Source of the DNA: DASQLQ01 sp035629935
GTDB lineage: Bacteria > Actinomycetota > CADDZG01 > WHSQ01
DNA length: 64,000 bases
NCBI GenBank assembly: GCA_035629935.1
Contig: DASQLQ010000175.1
Span: 1-64,000 of the forward strand
Reading direction: 5' to 3'
A model generated the notes under the pieces. The model was not told where the DNA came from and searched no databases. It worked only from the letters and a program-made list of their open reading frames with translations. The translations under genes and the position numbers were made by a program. Below are positions 42,736 to 51,613 of the stretch, piece after piece (within the stretch, counting starts at the first letter, position 1; each line of letters opens with the position of its first letter).

Positions 42736-43994
42736 TGCTCGACTCTCCTCTCCAGATCGGCACCTGCACGGTCCGAAACCGGTTGTATCGCGCGCCGGTG
42801 CTGGAGGGCGCCGGCGATGGTCCCGATGCACCCGGCGTCTACGCCGAAGCATTCGAGGCCAACTCCAAGGCCGGGGTCGGACTGATCATCCAAGGCAACT
42901 CGTGCACGACGGAGGAAGGTCGCTCCTCGCCGGGGATGACGCTCGTCAATACCCGCGCAGCAACGATGCGTTTGAAGACAGTGACGGAAGCGGTTCACCG
43001 TTGGGGGGGCCGGATCTTCCTGCAGATAGGGGGAGCCGGCATCTATGCGATGGAGGGCTGGCACGCGATCTATGCGGCCCAACGCAAGCAGCCGCTGACT
43101 GCCGTGTCTCCCCCACCGATCCACGTCCGGCCGGCTTTGCGCGGCGTGCGGGTGAAGGTCCTGACGACGGAAGACGTTCGACACCTCATCCAGACGTTCG
43201 CCGACAGCGCTGCTTGGGCCCGCGAGGCCGGTTACGACGGGGTACAACTTGCGTCATCGAACGCGAAGCTGATCCACCAGTTCCTCTCGCCGTACTACAA
43301 CAGGCGCGGTGACGAGTTCGGCGGCAGCCTGCGAAACCGGGCACGTATCCTCGAAGACATAAGCGTTGCCATCTGGCAGAAGGCCGGTGACGACTTCCCA
43401 CTGACGGTGAAGATCCCGATCGGCGAAGACGCGCCACCCCTGGCACCCAGAACCACCTTCGACGAAGGCATCCAGCTCTGCAAGATGGCCGAGGACTTCG
43501 GGTATCAGGCGATCACGCCTGTTGGCTTATCGGTTTTCCCGCACGCATCGTTGTGTCGGGGAGCCGATCCCAAGGACATCCTCGAGGTGAAGTCGATCAA
43601 GAAGCGATTCGAGCAAGCGCTCGGCGGCTCCAAGCTCAAGCTCGCGGTTTTGCGTTGGGGATATCGCCGTGCGGCGAAGGACTATCCGTTCGAGCCGGTG
43701 TGGAACCGTCGATACTTCACGGCCGCCAAGACTGCCGTGTCGATACCCGTCTTCGCGGTCGGCGGCATCCGGTCGCTGGACGACTGCCTCTCGGTCCTCG
43801 AACCAAACCAAGCCGACATGGTGGGGATCGGACGGCCCTTCTACGCAGAGCCCGACCTGCCCGCTCGCCTACTCGCCGGGGACCGAACTCCGGCGTTCTG
43901 CGAATCATCGAACCGGTGCGTGCCGGCTCAGCAACTGGGGATGAAAGCCCGTTGTTACAACTCGAACGTCGCCCGTCGACTGGCGGACCATTAA
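42735..43994 (+). CDS. NADH:flavin oxidoreductase (old yellow enzyme family)
   Basis: A 419-residue FMN barrel enzyme. It starts DSPLQIGTCTVRNRLYRAP (the usual LFxPxxIGxxxLxNRixxaP), with AREAGYDGVQLASSNAKLIHQFLSPYYNRRGDEFGGSLRNRARI carrying the family core (in two parts: YDGVQLASSNAKLIHQFLSP; NRRGDEFGGSLRNR). The normal HxAH/HxxN signature reads SSNAK here, so the active-site His is not in its usual place. The C-terminal FMN segment is FAVGGIRSLDDC and VGIGRPFYAEPDLP. It starts at ATG overlapping the P450 stop and ends the operon. Confidence 0.9.
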   Translation: MLDSPLQIGTCTVRNRLYRAPVLEGAGDGPDAPGVYAEAFEANSKAGVGLIIQGNSCTTEEGRSSPGMTLVNTRAATMRLKTVTEAVHRWGGRIFLQIGGAGIYAMEGWHAIYAAQRKQPLTAVSPPPIHVRPALRGVRVKVLTTEDVRHLIQTFADSAAWAREAGYDGVQLASSNAKLIHQFLSPYYNRRGDEFGGSLRNRARILEDISVAIWQKAGDDFPLTVKIPIGEDAPPLAPRTTFDEGIQLCKMAEDFGYQAITPVGLSVFPHASLCRGADPKDILEVKSIKKRFEQALGGSKLKLAVLRWGYRRAAKDYPFEPVWNRRYFTAAKTAVSIPVFAVGGIRSLDDCLSVLEPNQADMVGIGRPFYAEPDLPARLLAGDRTPAFCESSNRCVPAQQLGMKARCYNSNVARRLADH

Positions 43995-44127
43995 CTAGTC
44001 CGAAAAAATAGTCCGAATCTCTTGCGCACATGGACATGGGTAATCATCCCGCTGTCCTAAAGTCCCGCCCTTAGGTGCCGACGTAACAACAAGCAAATGT
44101 CGCCAACCCGACACTCTGGGAGGAACA

Positions 44128-44568
44128 ATGAAGTCGTTTTTCGCTAGAACCACGCCCGTGATCCTTTGCCTGTCCCTCATGGCATCCCCTGCGCTGGCTC
44201 GCACTGCCGAAGAGCCGGTCGCCGACGGCGAGGTAGCTCCGGCCAGCATCGCCGTGGACTCCTTCGTAGAGGCCGCCTACACGAACAACCTGCTCGAGGG
44301 CCGGGTCTTCGTGACCGAGGTCAACGAGAGCAACCGGATGTGTGCCGCCTTCCGCCGCGTCAACCTGGTGCAGTCCACCAAGACCAAGCGCGGGTGGAAG
44401 AACAAGGTCGCCGGCTGGGACGCATCCACGGCAACCGGAGCCTTCAAGTTCCGTGTATCGAAGGGTTTCTGGACGGTCAAGGTCCCTGCCCACTCCTACG
44501 AAAACAACGACGGCACCGAGGTGCAGTGCAAGGCCGTCAAGCTGACCAAGCGCATCAAAGTCTCGTAA
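44128..44568 (+). CDS. small exported protein of unknown function
   Basis: A 146-residue exported protein with a signal peptide (1-25, cleavage near ALA-RT). The mature part is basic and beta-prone, with two Cys (MCAAFRR, VQCKAVK) about 90 residues apart that could form one disulfide. GGGAGGA precedes ATG 44128. The 133-bp region upstream contains a repeated TAGTCCGAA (43996 and 44009). No homologue recognised; a surface or matrix protein is a guess. Confidence 0.75.
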   Translation: MKSFFARTTPVILCLSLMASPALARTAEEPVADGEVAPASIAVDSFVEAAYTNNLLEGRVFVTEVNESNRMCAAFRRVNLVQSTKTKRGWKNKVAGWDASTATGAFKFRVSKGFWTVKVPAHSYENNDGTEVQCKAVKLTKRIKVS

Positions 44569-44580
44569 AGCAGTACCTCT

Positions 44581-46095
44581 CTATAGGAGCTTGCGCAGCT
44601 CCTTACGGTCGATCTTGAAGACCGGGGTCAGGGGCACGTTGTCGACGACATGAACCTCGCGTGGGTACTTGTACTTGCCCAGCTTGGTCTTGGCGAACTC
44701 AACGAGTTCCTCCCCGGTCACTTCTTGTCCCGGGTTGAGCTGAACGAACCCAACAACCTCTTCTCCCTTGACCGGATCGGGTTTGCCGACGACCCCCGCT
44801 ATGGCCACCGAAGGATGCTGAACGAGCACATCCTCGATGTCGCGGGGATAGACGTTGAAGCCTCCGCGAATGATCAGGTCCTTCTTGCGATCGAGGATGT
44901 ATAGGTAGCCCTCACTGTCGAGCTTTCCGATGTCCCCGGTGTAGAACCAGCCGTCCTTGATCGCCTCGGCCGTGGCGTCTTCCGACTTCCAGTAGCCCTG
45001 CATGACCATCGGGGACCGACAGATGATCTCGCCTTCCTCGCCGGTTGCCAGGTCCTTGCCTTCGTCATCGACGATGCGGACCTCGGAACCGGGTACGAGC
45101 TTTCCGACCGAGCCGAGCTTGCGCTCACCCGGCGGCGTCGTCGATACCAACGCAGTGGTTTCCGTCAGTCCATAGCCCTCACGGATCTGTGCACTCGGGA
45201 CGCGACGCTCGAATTCGTGCACGACGTCGGCAGCCAGAGGCGAGGCGCCGGAAACGACAAACTGCAACGAGGAGAGGTCGTGATCCTCGAGCGGAAGCGC
45301 CAGGAGCATCTGGAGCATCGAAGGAACGACGGCAGCGAGTTGCAGCTTGTGCTCCTCGATTAGCTCGAGGAAGTTCGGCCCGTCGAACCAGCGTTGTATG
45401 GCGGCGACGCCTTGCTCTTCGCCATGCAATCCGACGGCCGTCACCAACAATCCATACGAGTGCGACAACGGCAGTGGAACCAGGTTGCGGTTGATGCCTT
45501 CACGGTGACTCGCATCGTGTCCGGCCTTGCCCGCGCGCCATAGGTTCTCGTGACTGATCATCACGCCCTTCGCTCGCCCGGTCGTTCCGCCGGTGTACAT
45601 GAGAGCGGCAAGATCGGAATCCTCCCGGGGGACGATGTCCCCAGGTCCCGCGTTTTCGAGAGAGTTGAGCGACATGATCCCGTTACTCTCTTCACCGACG
45701 CACAGGATCCACTTCAACGTGTCGATGCCTTCCGCTGCCGTCTTCACCGTCTCGAGGAACTCGGGGGTGGTGATGATCGCTCTCGCTCCAGAGTGTTCGA
45801 GGATGTGCCGCAGGTCGTCTGCCTGGAGCAAGAAGATCGCCGGGGTGATCACGGCACCGGCGCGCCACAACGCGGTGTAGCAGATCCCGACCTCCGGGCA
45901 GTTCGACATCATCACGACCACCCGGTCGTTGGGCTCGATCCCCAGCTCTACGAAGCCTCGGGACATCCGCGCAGACCGATCCCTGAGCTGCCCGGTCGAA
46001 TGCCACTGTCCTTCGAAGAACAGAGCCTGATGATCACCGTTGCGTTCGAAGGCCCGCTCCGACAGCACTGCCAGGTTGTGCTCGCCGAGTCCCAT
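44581..46095 (-). CDS. acyl-CoA synthetase (AMP-forming)
   Basis: A 504-residue adenylate-forming ligase. It has ALMYTGGTTGRAKGVMISHEN (P loop in MYTGGTTGRAKG), IREGYGLTETTALVS, GWFYTGDIGKLDSEGYLYILDRKKD and the C-terminal Lys in FKIDRKELRKLL. ATG 46095 has GGGGAGGGA upstream; the longer frame would run into the divergent gene. It likely supplies the acyl-CoA dehydrogenases of the region. It diverges from the VOC gene over 64 bp. Confidence 0.93.
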   Translation of the reverse strand: MGLGEHNLAVLSERAFERNGDHQALFFEGQWHSTGQLRDRSARMSRGFVELGIEPNDRVVVMMSNCPEVGICYTALWRAGAVITPAIFLLQADDLRHILEHSGARAIITTPEFLETVKTAAEGIDTLKWILCVGEESNGIMSLNSLENAGPGDIVPREDSDLAALMYTGGTTGRAKGVMISHENLWRAGKAGHDASHREGINRNLVPLPLSHSYGLLVTAVGLHGEEQGVAAIQRWFDGPNFLELIEEHKLQLAAVVPSMLQMLLALPLEDHDLSSLQFVVSGASPLAADVVHEFERRVPSAQIREGYGLTETTALVSTTPPGERKLGSVGKLVPGSEVRIVDDEGKDLATGEEGEIICRSPMVMQGYWKSEDATAEAIKDGWFYTGDIGKLDSEGYLYILDRKKDLIIRGGFNVYPRDIEDVLVQHPSVAIAGVVGKPDPVKGEEVVGFVQLNPGQEVTGEELVEFAKTKLGKYKYPREVHVVDNVPLTPVFKIDRKELRKLL

Positions 46096-46159
46096 GAGAA
46101 TCCCTCCCCGATTTAGCCTCTGTGCCGAGATTCTAGGCATTTCAACCAAGGAGGACCTC

Positions 46160-46570
46160 TTGACCAATCTTCGTCTCGATCACGTTGCCGTAGCGGTGCA
46201 CGCCATCGACCCGGCCCTCAAGCTTTTCCGGGACGCACTGGGGGCCGAGTACCTGAGCGACGGCCCCATCGATGCGGGCGATGACCGGGGCAGCTGGCGC
46301 TGGTATCAGATGAGGCTTCCGGGTGGAGGGAAGATCGAGCTACTCGAGCCCATCACGGACGGCTTCCTCACGAAGTTCCTGGCACAGAGGGGCGAAGGCC
46401 TCCACCACATCACCCTCAAGACCGACGACATCCGGGCATCCATCGAGCGAGTTCGCTCCTACGGCTTCGAGCTAGTCGACGTGAACCTCGAGAGTCCGCA
46501 TTGGAAGGAAGCCTTTTTGCGTCCCAGCCAAGCGCACGGAACGTTGATCCAGTTGGCACAATCCACCTAG
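46160..46570 (+). CDS. VOC family protein, methylmalonyl-CoA epimerase-like
   Basis: A 136-residue glyoxalase-fold protein beginning LRLDHVAVAVHAIDPALKLF, with KIELLEPI and GEGLHHITLKTDDI, the metal-binding His/Glu positions of methylmalonyl-CoA epimerases. The start is TTG 46160, set by AAGGAGGA at 46148-46155 with good spacing; no ATG is in frame nearby. The C-terminus differs somewhat from true epimerases, so another VOC activity is possible. Its stop overlaps the sigma-factor stop by 4 bp. Confidence 0.83.
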   Translation: MTNLRLDHVAVAVHAIDPALKLFRDALGAEYLSDGPIDAGDDRGSWRWYQMRLPGGGKIELLEPITDGFLTKFLAQRGEGLHHITLKTDDIRASIERVRSYGFELVDVNLESPHWKEAFLRPSQAHGTLIQLAQST

Positions 46571-47601
46571 GGGCGGGCCGCGACCCTGACTTCGAGCTTC
46601 ACGTCACGGTCGGGGGCGTGCACGTTGCAGGCGACGACGATCTCGGTGTAGCGCGGGCGCTCGGTTCCACACTCCGGTGGCGCTAAGCCCTGGCCGTCTT
46701 CCTTGGGTAGGAACTGCAGCCCCGCCTCGCCGTTGACCGGACCTTCATCGCCCACGTAGAGGTGGTAGCCGTTGCCGGGGTCGCCGGCCGCTCCCTTGTG
46801 CGCGGAGTCACGAACACGGCTTCGTCCCGAGACCGCCTCAGCGACACCGGGGCCCGAAGCCGGTCTGTCCTCAACCGCAAACCGCGGTGCGAACGAACGG
46901 CTCTCGCTCCCGGAGGTTTCTCCCTCTGAGGACGGAGCTGTGGTCGCTTGCAACGGAACCATCAGAACCGCAACAACTCCGCAGAAAGCGACGACCGCGC
47001 CGGCTGGTAGCTCGGCTGGGATCGCGTGCCGCCGGACGCCCGAGGACACGCGCCAGCCGAACCGCCGAAGCTCGAACCCCATTACAAAGATCCCGGCGGA
47101 CGCGCTCTCCATAAGTGCCGTCAGCTTGCGACGGGCTCGCATGCGCAGCATCTTCAAAGCGTCACCGCTGGAGATGGCCGGTTCGGGCCCACCGATCTCG
47201 GCTAGCAACACGGAACGCTGACTGGACTTAAGGCGAGGCAACAGGCGATAAACACGGCCGAGCTCTTCCCGCGCGATCCCGGATCGTTCCACGTCGTGGC
47301 TACCGGGCACATCCGGGATAAGGCCAAGCACCTCGCCGGGAGCCTTGCGATGCTGCTCGTCCCATAGGAGATTGTGCGCGATCGTCAGAGCAAGGCCGCT
47401 GGGAGAACGTTGGACGTCGACCTGATCCCACATCCGAAACAACCGCAGCGCTGTCTCCTGAATGATGTCGTCTCGCACCCAGGAGGACGCGCCTCGCGCG
47501 GTCAATGAATTCCGAACACGGCGCGACAGCTCCGGCCACTCTTCCTCGAACGAGCGGTCGGACCCCATCCCGTCATCACGTCTAGTCATGAGTTCAGTCA
47601 T
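46567..47601 (-). CDS. sigma-70 family (ECF-like) factor with a transmembrane C-terminal extension
   Basis: A 344-residue protein. Residues about 15-100 hold sigma region 2 (VRDDIIQETALRLFRMWDQV; TIAHNLLWDEQHRK) and 125-180 region 4 (RLLPRLKSSQRSVLLAEIGG then LKMLRMRARRKLTAL). A hydrophobic helix follows (GAVVAFCGVVAVLMVPL, near 215-235), then about 110 residues likely outside the membrane with two Cys near the end. The tether could replace a separate anti-sigma factor. ATG 47601 or 47589 fit; the longer frame invades the divergent gene. It faces the LuxR-type gene. Confidence 0.82.
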   Translation of the reverse strand: MTELMTRRDDGMGSDRSFEEEWPELSRRVRNSLTARGASSWVRDDIIQETALRLFRMWDQVDVQRSPSGLALTIAHNLLWDEQHRKAPGEVLGLIPDVPGSHDVERSGIAREELGRVYRLLPRLKSSQRSVLLAEIGGPEPAISSGDALKMLRMRARRKLTALMESASAGIFVMGFELRRFGWRVSSGVRRHAIPAELPAGAVVAFCGVVAVLMVPLQATTAPSSEGETSGSESRSFAPRFAVEDRPASGPGVAEAVSGRSRVRDSAHKGAAGDPGNGYHLYVGDEGPVNGEAGLQFLPKEDGQGLAPPECGTERPRYTEIVVACNVHAPDRDVKLEVRVAARP

Positions 47602-47701
47602 CCGCTTCAGCCACAAGTACGTCACTCGGGCTAACTGGTAACGCAGAGGGCTCGAAGATCCCGATTCCGTTACCGGGGGCCGGGCCAGAAGTAATAGAGG
47701 C

Positions 47702-48073
47702 ATGCAGACAGAACCGGAAGTCACAGCACACGTAGAGACAGACGTACAGGGGCCAGAAGGCTGGCTATTCCTCCGACCCAGCGCGGTGCCCGAGCGGTGG
47801 CGCAGCCGAGCGATCCCCATGTCATTCGTCCCTTTGTTGCCGGAAGAGGCCGCTGCTCTAACGGCAGGAGACGACGCTCAACAAGCTCCGCAGCAGCCCG
47901 GAGGGGAAGAGTTCCTCAAGCTCGTCGCCCGAGGTCTCTCCGCCCGGGTGATCGCGAGACAGTTGGGCATCTCCCCCCGGAGCGTTCATCGAAGAACCGC
48001 GCGGTTGAGAGACAGCCTCGGGGTCGGTTCGACCGCAGAGCTCGCGGCCGAGCTATCGAGACGGGGGTTCTGA
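47702..48073 (+). CDS. LuxR-type helix-turn-helix protein
   Basis: A 123-residue protein whose C-terminal half is a LuxR/GerE-like HTH (FLKLVARGLSARVIARQLG, ISPRSVHRRTARLRDSLGVG). The N-terminal 60 residues match no domain I know. It lies between the membrane-linked sigma factor, from which it diverges by 100 bp, and the RTX-protein gene 32 bp downstream, so it is the likely local activator. ATG 47702 lacks a strong ribosome site. Confidence 0.82.
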   Translation: MQTEPEVTAHVETDVQGPEGWLFLRPSAVPERWRSRAIPMSFVPLLPEEAAALTAGDDAQQAPQQPGGEEFLKLVARGLSARVIARQLGISPRSVHRRTARLRDSLGVGSTAELAAELSRRGF

Positions 48074-48105
48074 TTTTCAGACGGCTAGGAAAGGAAGTGA
48101 GCAGC

Positions 48106-49311
48106 ATGGGGACCAGACGATTCACGGCGGTAGCGGCGGGGCTGATGTTGATCCAGACGATGTTCGCTCCGAGTGCGTTCGGAGCCACCCTTTGCGGCGG
48201 CCAGAACACGACGGTAGAGGGCACGGACGACGCGGACACCCTCGAGGGGACAGAAGGCGACGATGTGATCGCGGCCCTTGGTGGGGACGACGTGATCAAC
48301 GGCAACGGCGGTAACGACATCCTGTGCGGGGATGCAGGTGCAGACACTCTCAGGGGCGGGGCGGGCGACGACCTGCTGCTCGGAGGTGATGGTGACGATT
48401 CCACCTCGACCTTCGTGAACGTGAACGTTGGCGGCGAGCCGATGGGCATCGATCTCGAAACAGGTGGCCTCGCCGGCGGCAAGGGAAACGACAAGCTCAT
48501 GGGCGGCGCGGGGGACGACTCCCACTTCGGCCAAGCTGGTACCGACACGCTTCAAGGTGACGGTGGCGGCGACTACTACGAAGGCGGAAAGGGCAACGAC
48601 ACCCTCACCGATGACGCCGGCGAAGACGGCATGTGGGGAAACGCGGGTAACGACTCTCTACTCGCGGGGGCCGAAGACGATCACCTCAACGGTGGTGCGG
48701 GTAACGACAGCTTGAATGCAGGTGCCGGCGAGAACGATGTTTACGGCGAAGACGGACGCGACGCCATCACGAGTGGTGATCAAGGTGATTACATCAACGG
48801 TGGCAAGGGCAACGACCGGATCGATGCGGCCGGAGGCGAGAACACGCTCCTAGGAGCGGCCGGAACCGACTCGATCACAGCCGGAAGCGCCGACGACTAC
48901 ATCAACGGTGGCGGAGGAGCCGACCTTCTGAATGCCGGTAACGGCGAGAACTCTGTTTACGGAGAAGGCGGGAAAGACGTCATGAGTGCCGGCTCGGCGG
49001 GCGACTTCATGAGCGGCGGTGGCAGTGGCGACCGGATCGAGGCTGGGGCCGGCGAGAACAGTCTTCACGGTGGCAATGGCAATGACGAGATCGAGGCAGC
49101 CAACGGCCCCGATTTCCTGTACGGCGAGGGTGGGTCCGACATCATCCGGGCCGCGGGGGGCAACGACAACCTTTACGGAGGGGATGGGAACGACAACCTC
49201 TACGGAGAGGCCGGTGACGACCGCATCGATGGAGGCGGAGGGAAGAACCTGGCGGACGGCGGCAATGGCAACGACGAATGCAACAACGTCGCTACCGCTA
49301 AGAACTGCTGA
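48106..49311 (+). CDS. exported RTX-type calcium-binding repeat protein
   Basis: A 401-residue protein with a Sec signal peptide (1-27) and nearly the whole mature chain (36-392) made of nine-residue GGxGxDxLx repeats that fold into a calcium-bound beta roll. Residues 191-370 form five copies of a 36-residue higher-order unit marked by GEN in its middle in most copies. There are Cys at 30, 74, 392 and 401. Classical RTX proteins use type I secretion; here a cleavable signal peptide and no ABC exporter nearby indicate Sec export. ATG 48106 follows AAAGGAAG. Confidence 0.9.
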   Translation: MGTRRFTAVAAGLMLIQTMFAPSAFGATLCGGQNTTVEGTDDADTLEGTEGDDVIAALGGDDVINGNGGNDILCGDAGADTLRGGAGDDLLLGGDGDDSTSTFVNVNVGGEPMGIDLETGGLAGGKGNDKLMGGAGDDSHFGQAGTDTLQGDGGGDYYEGGKGNDTLTDDAGEDGMWGNAGNDSLLAGAEDDHLNGGAGNDSLNAGAGENDVYGEDGRDAITSGDQGDYINGGKGNDRIDAAGGENTLLGAAGTDSITAGSADDYINGGGGADLLNAGNGENSVYGEGGKDVMSAGSAGDFMSGGGSGDRIEAGAGENSLHGGNGNDEIEAANGPDFLYGEGGSDIIRAAGGNDNLYGGDGNDNLYGEAGDDRIDGGGGKNLADGGNGNDECNNVATAKNC

Positions 49312-49355
49312 GGGATCTGGCATGGCCGCCGGCGGGAACAAAATAAGCTGCGGCC

Positions 49356-50165
49356 ATGCCCCACTTCAGTTATGACGGGTTCAAGATTGCCTTCGAGCAA
49401 CGCGGGCGTAAACAGGGAGCCGCCGAGCGCCCGATAGTCCTGATCCACGGGCTCCTGCTCCCCCGGACCCATCACTATCCCCTCGCCGATGCCCTGGCCG
49501 ACCGCGGAAACAGGGTGATCCTCGTCGACCTCTTGGGCCACGGCGACAGCGACGCTCCGAACCACTCCCGCTTCTATTCGATGGAGATCTTCGGTCGCCA
49601 GGTGATCGGTCTCCTCGATCATCTCGACATCTCGGAGGCCGTGATCGGCGGTACCTCTCTGGGGGCCAACGTCACGCTCGAGGCCGCGGGTCACGCGCCC
49701 GATCGATGCAGGGCGATGTTCCTCGAGATGCCGGTTCTGGAACGGGCTGCCCCTGCGGCCGGCGCTATGTTCCTCCCTCTAACGATCGCTTACTCACAAG
49801 CAGCACCTGTCTTCCAGTACACGTCTGCTTTCTTGCGCCGCCTCCCCAGAGGACTGTCTCTGTACGCAGACGTCGTACTAGACGTGTTGTCGCGCGACCC
49901 GGTTCCATCAGCCGCGATCCTGCACGGGCTGTTGACCGGCCGCATGGCTCCGCATCCGACCGAGCGCGAGAAGATGGAAGCTCCCACGCTGATCATGGGC
50001 CACAACAGGGACCTTCTTCACCCATTCTCGGATGCAGAGGCTCTCGCACGCGAACTGCCGAACTCAGAGCTGATCCAATCGACGTCCTTCTTCGAGCTTC
50101 GCTTTCCTCCGAACCGTTTGTCGGACCTCATCTGTGAGTTCCTCGATGAAACGTGGGCCAGCTGA
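49356..50165 (+). CDS. alpha/beta hydrolase
   Basis: A 269-residue alpha/beta hydrolase with oxyanion region VLIHGLLLPRTHHYP, the strand VILVDLLGHGDSDAP, nucleophile elbow GGTSLGANVTLEA, and late acid/base part HNRDLLHPFSDAE. The classical terminal His motif is weak. The reaction is unknown. Its end overlaps zwf by 13 bp, so it belongs to the zwf-pgl transcript. Confidence 0.85.
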   Translation: MPHFSYDGFKIAFEQRGRKQGAAERPIVLIHGLLLPRTHHYPLADALADRGNRVILVDLLGHGDSDAPNHSRFYSMEIFGRQVIGLLDHLDISEAVIGGTSLGANVTLEAAGHAPDRCRAMFLEMPVLERAAPAAGAMFLPLTIAYSQAAPVFQYTSAFLRRLPRGLSLYADVVLDVLSRDPVPSAAILHGLLTGRMAPHPTEREKMEAPTLIMGHNRDLLHPFSDAEALARELPNSELIQSTSFFELRFPPNRLSDLICEFLDETWAS

Positions 50166-51613
50166 GAAAACCTGACCCATGCGTTTGCGTGATCTTCGGC
50201 GCCTCCGGCGACCTGGCAAGCCGCAAGCTGTTCCCGGCGCTGCACAACCTCCAAGCCGAAGGACTGATCCCCTCCGAAACGGCGATAGTCGGCACCGGTC
50301 GCACGGAGTTCACCGATAGCGCGTTCGCCGAACAGATCCGCAAGGCGGTCGACGAGCACTCGCGAATGAAACCAACGACCGGCTCGTGGGACGTATTCGC
50401 GAGCGACATCCACTACGTCACCGGCGACGTCGCCGATGACGATTTCTTCAGACGGTTGAAGGAACAACTGGAGGAGCTCGACGCGAAGGCCGGCACGAAA
50501 GGGAACCGGGTCTGGTACCTCGCCACTATGCCCGCATTGTTCGGACCCATCGCGGAAGGGATCGGCAAGTCCGGGCTTCTCGATACGAGTGGATGGCACC
50601 GTCTCGTGGTCGAGAAACCGTTCGGCACCGATCTCACCTCGGCTAAAGACCTCAACGCAACGATCGGATCCAGCTTCGCCGAGGACCAGATATTCCGCAT
50701 CGATCATTACCTCGGCAAAGAGACGGTCCAGAACCTCTTGGTGTTTCGCTTCGCGAACGCCATCTTCGAACCGATCTGGAACCGTCGTTACGTCGATCAC
50801 GTACAGATAACCGTGGCCGAGACCCTCGGTGTCGAGAGCCGGGCCGCGTTCTACGAGCAGACAGGCGCGTTACGAGACGTTGCCCAGAATCACTTGCTGC
50901 AGCTCCTCACGTTGATCGCTCTCGAACCCCCCGTCTCCTGGGACGCGGACGCGATCCGAAGCGAGAAGGTGCAGGTGCTGCGTGCGGTACGGCGATGGGC
51001 CTCGGACGAATGCAGCGAGCGCGTCGCTCGAGGGCAGTACGAGGGGTATCTACAGGAGAAAGGGGTGGACTCCTCTTCCTCAACGGAGACGTTCATCGCG
51101 ATAAAGCTTCTCATCGACAACTGGAGGTGGGCCGGAGTCCCGTTCTACGTGCGGACCGGCAAACAACTTCCCGCAAAGATGACCGAGATCGCGATCCAGT
51201 TCAAAGAGGTGCCCCACCTCATGTTCCGTAAGACCGCCGTCGAAGAGTTGGACCCGAACGTGCTGAGCGTGCGCATCCAACCCAACGAAGGTATCTCGCT
51301 CACTTTCGGAGCCAAGGTCCCGGGCCCCGAGGTCAACGTGACAACCGTCGACATGGAGTTCGACTACGAGCAGGACTTCGGGTCGGGCACCCCCGAGGCA
51401 TACGAACGACTCCTGCTCGATTGCATGCTCGGCGATGCCACTTTGTTCACTCGCGCCGATGAGATCGAAGAAGCGTGGGAGATCATGCAGCCGATCCTCG
51501 ATCTCTGGAGCCGGGGTGGGAGGCCGGGGCCTTACGACTCCGGGTCGTGGGGGCCGCCGCGTGCGGACGAGCTCCTCAGCAAGGACGGTAGAGCCTGGCG
51601 GAATCCAGACTGA
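50153..51613 (+). CDS. zwf: glucose-6-phosphate dehydrogenase
   Basis: A 486-residue first enzyme of the oxidative pentose phosphate pathway. The cofactor motif is VIFGASGDLASRKLFPAL, the substrate site RIDHYLGKETVQNLL with the catalytic His/Lys, and VPFYVRTGKQLP is the C-domain contact. The start GTG 50153 is inside the previous gene; no later start keeps the nucleotide motif near the N-terminus. The stop overlaps pgl (TGATG). Gnd, which completes the path, is at 0.7 kb. Confidence 0.95.
   Translation: MGQLRKPDPCVCVIFGASGDLASRKLFPALHNLQAEGLIPSETAIVGTGRTEFTDSAFAEQIRKAVDEHSRMKPTTGSWDVFASDIHYVTGDVADDDFFRRLKEQLEELDAKAGTKGNRVWYLATMPALFGPIAEGIGKSGLLDTSGWHRLVVEKPFGTDLTSAKDLNATIGSSFAEDQIFRIDHYLGKETVQNLLVFRFANAIFEPIWNRRYVDHVQITVAETLGVESRAAFYEQTGALRDVAQNHLLQLLTLIALEPPVSWDADAIRSEKVQVLRAVRRWASDECSERVARGQYEGYLQEKGVDSSSSTETFIAIKLLIDNWRWAGVPFYVRTGKQLPAKMTEIAIQFKEVPHLMFRKTAVEELDPNVLSVRIQPNEGISLTFGAKVPGPEVNVTTVDMEFDYEQDFGSGTPEAYERLLLDCMLGDATLFTRADEIEEAWEIMQPILDLWSRGGRPGPYDSGSWGPPRADELLSKDGRAWRNPD

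Noticed and set aside
44577..44590. CTATAGGAG resembling the 17-nt motif at 62572
   Set aside because: It is the coding end and stop of the acyl-CoA ligase on the minus strand; only nine bases match.
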